Assembly (NCBI GenBank): GCA_017543905.1
Contig: JAFYFC010000032.1
Location: 1 to 32,954, forward strand
Length of the DNA stretch: 32,954 nucleotides
Direction of reading: 5' to 3'
Source of the DNA: Clostridia bacterium
GTDB taxonomy: Bacteria > Bacillota > Clostridia > Christensenellales > Aristaeellaceae
The position numbers were made by a program, and so were the translations under genes. Positions 31,282 to 32,954 of the stretch are shown here, piece after piece. The notes beneath the pieces were generated by a model. The model ran no database searches. It worked only from the letters and a program-made list of their open reading frames with translations, and was not told the DNA's origin. The stretch's first letter is position 1. Each line of letters begins with the position of its first letter.

Positions 31282-31431
31282 AGCGAGCAACGCGAGCGCC
31301 TTCATTAGCGAGCAACGCGAGCGCCTTCATTAGCGAGCAACGCGAGCGCCTCCATTAGCGAGCAACGCGAGCGCCTCCATTAGCGAGCAACGCGAGCGCC
31401 TCCATTAGCGAGCAACGCGAGCGCCTTCATT
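31282..31431 (+). repeat. six tandem copies of a 25-bp repeat
   Basis: Unit AGCGAGCAACGCGAGCGCC plus TTCATT or TCCATT. Copies start at 31282, 31307, 31332, 31357, 31382 and 31407. Copies 1, 2 and 6 carry TTCATT; copies 3, 4 and 5 carry TCCATT. Apart from this T/C change the copies are identical. The array ends 21 nt before the four-helix-bundle gene, and the preceding 31187-31281 stretch has related short motifs (ATGAAGGAATG) and no gene. Confidence 0.92.
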
Positions 31432-31452
31432 TTCTCCAAGGTGATGGGTTAA

Positions 31453-31806
31453 ATGCGCGATGATGAATTGTCAAAGCAGTCCCTTGATTTTGCTGTATCA
31501 ATGATTTCCCTTGTAAAAGCTCTGAAGGCAAAACACGAATCCATTATTGCCAACCAGACCGGCAGATCAGGCACATCCATCGGAGCGAACATACACGAAG
31601 CGCAATACGCTCAGAGCAGGCAGGATTTCATTTCAAAACTGCAGATTGCTTTAAAAGAAGCCAGTGAAACAGGGTATTGGATTGAGCTTCTCAGAAAAAC
31701 GAAATACCTAACTGAAGACGAGTACGATTCTCTCAACCGCGCCTGTACAAGCATCCGCTTGATGTTGATTCATTCTGTCAATACGGCAAAAGCGGGCAGC
31801 AAATAA
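31453..31806 (+). CDS. four-helix-bundle protein (23S rRNA intervening-sequence protein family)
   Basis: The 117-residue product matches the S23/IVS four-helix-bundle family: LSKQSLDFAVSMISLVKALK, SGTSIGANIHEAQYAQSR, FISKLQIALKEASETGYWIE and a last helix LNRACTSIRLMLIHSVN. The family was first found in intervening sequences of 23S rRNA genes and is related in fold to Avd proteins of diversity-generating retroelements. No rRNA or reverse transcriptase is nearby. AAGGTGATGGG precedes the ATG. It lies outside the integrated element. Function is unknown, probably RNA or nucleic-acid binding. Confidence 0.88.
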   Translation: MRDDELSKQSLDFAVSMISLVKALKAKHESIIANQTGRSGTSIGANIHEAQYAQSRQDFISKLQIALKEASETGYWIELLRKTKYLTEDEYDSLNRACTSIRLMLIHSVNTAKAGSK

Positions 31807-31827
31807 ACCAGTTTAACCTTTTAAAAG

Positions 31828-31853
31828 AGCGGTTCTGTTTGGAGCCGCTTTTT
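31828..31853 (+). terminator. terminator of the four-helix-bundle gene
   Basis: AGCGGTTC (31828-31835), loop TGTTTG, GAGCCGCT (31842-31849; one G-T pair), then TTTTT. It begins 22 nt after the stop codon. Confidence 0.8.
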
Positions 31854-32576
31854 ACTGATCTAAGGTACAATACACTTCTTATATTTACATGGTAAACGCG
31901 CAGGCAGATTGATACCGACTGCGTGGTCTGCGGATAAGATGTGTAATGCGGCTGCGCCACGTGATATGCCTGCGGGCGTTAAACGGTAAAAGCACGCAGA
32001 AAACGAAAAGCGTCTTCGAACGCACCCGCGAAGGGCGTAATTCGCATCTTCATTTCCATGGGCTTTGTGCAGGTTATTTGATTGTCAAGTTCATACGGCA
32101 GCACCCCGCCGGAGGCGGGGTGCTGCAAGCATACACTTAACAAAGTAGGATTCATTGATTTACCTTACCAGCATAGAACGATGCGTTTATTCTTCAACAA
32201 CGCTTTACTAAAATGACACCTTTATTTTACCCTCCCCCGTAAAAAAACAAGGGGTTTCGGTGGATTTCGGAAAATTTTACATAATTTTCGGCTTAGGCGT
32301 GGATATTTTTATGTTTTACGACGATTAGTCTGCGTTTTTACAGCATTCAGGCAAGTTCATCGAATACGTAATCTTACTTGCGCATCGCTGTCCGTGCTAT
32401 AAATATAAGCAGCAGCCCTTCGGCGGTTCGAAATGAAGCTGTCTTCTCATGTGCCCTCTTGCTGAGCGGGCAGCGTCCTTTGTACCGAAGCGTCCCTCGC
32501 TCGGCGACTGCCGTTTACGCCTCCGGATAATCTGTCCGTTACCTAAAATTATCCTGCACAATTTCGCTTAAAACCC
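31854..32576. other. intergenic stretch without recognisable genes
   Basis: No frame has both a ribosome site and protein-like composition. The one clear structure is the hairpin at 32098-32126. A C-rich/G-rich pair CCCCC...GGGG around a poly-A loop (about 32232-32256) could form a weak hairpin. No known RNA (RNase P, SRP, tmRNA) was recognised. Confidence 0.5.
32098..32126. repeat. 13-bp perfect palindrome with 3-nt loop
   Basis: GCAGCACCCCGCC (32098-32110), loop GGA, GGCGGGGTGCTGC (32114-32126). No T-tract follows. It shares the 3-nt-loop design of the palindromes near 6.7-6.9 kb. Confidence 0.7.
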
Positions 32577-32605
32577 TTGACTTTCCAAAGGCCACGTGAT
32601 ATACT
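32577..32605 (+). promoter_or_regulatory. sigma-A promoter of the tRNA-Val unit
   Basis: TTGACT (32577-32582), 17 bp, TATACT (32600-32605). The expected start near 32612 is a few bases before the first tRNA-like 5' half, and no other strong promoter is seen before tRNA-Val. Confidence 0.8.
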
Positions 32606-32617
32606 GTTTTTGTTTGA

Positions 32618-32653
32618 GGCGCTTTGGCTCAGTTGGTAGAACCATGTGGTCAA
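32618..32653 (+). pseudogene. degenerate tRNA 5' half, copy 1
   Basis: GGCGCTT then TG, D-stem GCTC, loop AGTTGGTA and a damaged second D-stem strand GAAC in place of GAGC. After that the sequence CATGTGGTC no longer forms an anticodon arm, and no T-arm is found. It is similar to the 5' part of tRNA-Val downstream. Confidence 0.65.
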
Positions 32654-32786
32654 GTTGATAACAAGAGAATTTTTAGAGTATCTTCGTTGACTTCCAATCT
32701 GGTTACAGTACACGAGTCGGAAGGCTAAGGGGCATCCGAACATTATTGACCCCAAAAGTGAAAAAGTTCGGAATAGGTGCAGATAC

Positions 32787-32822
32787 GGTCCGTTGGCTCA
32801 GTTGGTAGTACCAGGTGGTAAG
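32787..32822 (+). pseudogene. degenerate tRNA 5' half, copy 2
   Basis: GGTCCGT then TG, GCTC, AGTTGGTA and GTAC in place of GAGC, followed by CAGGTGGTAAG. It shares GGCTCAGTTGGTAG and ACCA-N-GTGGT with copy 1, so the two broken copies are related by duplication. No anticodon or T-arm can be built before the intact tRNA begins 18 nt later. Confidence 0.65.
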
Positions 32823-32839
32823 AATAACAAACCGTTTAC

Positions 32840-32912
32840 GGTCGCATGGCTCAGTTGGTAGAGCACCGTGTTCACATCGCGGGGGTCACAGGTTCGAGTC
32901 CTGTTGCGACCA
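32840..32912 (+). tRNA. tRNA-Val (anticodon CAC)
   Basis: Acceptor GGTCGCA/TGCGACC, D-stem GCTC/GAGC, anticodon stem CCGTG/CGCGG with loop TTCACAT (anticodon CAC), T-stem ACAGG/CCTGT with loop TTCGAGT, discriminator A. CCA is not encoded. All arms are intact. Confidence 0.93.
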
Positions 32913-32914
32913 TC

Positions 32915-32941
32915 GCCTCTCCCAAACGGGAGAGGCATTTT
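32915..32941 (+). terminator. terminator after tRNA-Val
   Basis: GCCTCTCCC (32915-32923), loop AAAC, GGGAGAGGC (32928-32936), followed by ATTTT. It begins 2 nt after the tRNA 3' end. Confidence 0.88.
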
Positions 32942-32954
32942 CATGCCATGAGGA

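Noticed and set aside
31282..31431. CRISPR array
   Set aside because: The 25-bp units follow each other with no spacers and there are no cas genes.
31453..31806. Diversity-generating retroelement based on the Avd-like fold of the four-helix-bundle protein
   Set aside because: No reverse transcriptase, template repeat or variable repeat is present; the protein fits the 23S-IVS-type family better.
31946..32140. Open frame of 64 codons in the right intergenic stretch
   Set aside because: It runs through the perfect 13-bp palindrome at 32098-32126, lacks a ribosome site and shows no protein-like pattern.
32549..32755. Minus-strand frame of 68 codons over the tRNA-like fragments
   Set aside because: It lies antisense to the promoter and tRNA remnants and has no ribosome site.

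Overview
The window looks like a chromosome segment of a GC-rich, Gram-positive bacterium of the class Clostridia (Bacillota). The evidence is the gene content and order: dprA-topA-trmFO-hslV-hslU, cdaA-cdaR, DnaD/DnaI-type primosome genes (not the E. coli type), rsfS, a YprB-type exonuclease and trkH-trkA, with sigma-A promoters having 17-bp spacers. The order or genus cannot be fixed from sequence alone; Christensenellales or Oscillospirales-like gut bacteria are a guess.

Layout. (1) 1-6.7 kb, + strand: a housekeeping operon, dprA, topA, trmFO, hslV, hslU, behind an extended -10 promoter. (2) 6.7-7.3 kb: a gene-free stretch rich in perfect hairpins with 3-nt loops and a degenerate direct repeat. 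(3) 7.3-8.8 kb, - strand: a secreted C69 peptidase with a near-consensus promoter. (4) 9.1-11.5 kb, + strand: the c-di-AMP synthase cdaA, its regulator cdaR and an unrecognised membrane protein, closed by a bidirectional terminator. (5) 11.6-21.1 kb, - strand: a long run of tightly packed genes (dnaD, dnaI, a YbaK-type tRNA deacylase, a membrane protein, trkA, trkH, a DEDD exonuclease, a TPR protein), followed by rsfS and a DppA-type aminopeptidase with their own promoter.

(6) 21.4-31.15 kb: a tRNA-Trp(CCA) gene whose 3' end is the attachment site of an integrated element of about 9.7 kb. A 20-nt copy of the tRNA 3' end (19/20 identical) lies at 31132-31151. Both ends carry TTTAGCCTTTA arm-type repeats. 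The element encodes a tyrosine integrase and an XRE repressor on the left. Two face-to-face promoters, with an inverted-repeat operator, separate these from a rightward run of small phage-type genes. That run holds an excisionase-like HTH protein, a winged-helix protein followed by a cluster of TTGTGCA-N5-TGCACAA inverted repeats, a sigma/ArpU-like protein, a Dit-like tail protein, a PAPS-reductase-like PP-loop protein and a TerS-like HTH protein. A second cargo block has an RHH/RelE toxin-antitoxin operon and a divergent small operon sharing a control region with three ATATTG-N4-CAATAT operators. No capsid, portal, large terminase, relaxase or conjugation gene is visible. The best reading is a phage satellite (PICI-like) or, less attractively, a strongly deleted prophage.

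(7) 31.15-32.95 kb: the stranded native tRNA terminator, six tandem 25-bp repeats, a four-helix-bundle (23S-IVS-type) protein gene, about 750 bp without recognisable genes, and a strong promoter reading into two degenerate tRNA 5' halves and then an intact tRNA-Val(CAC).
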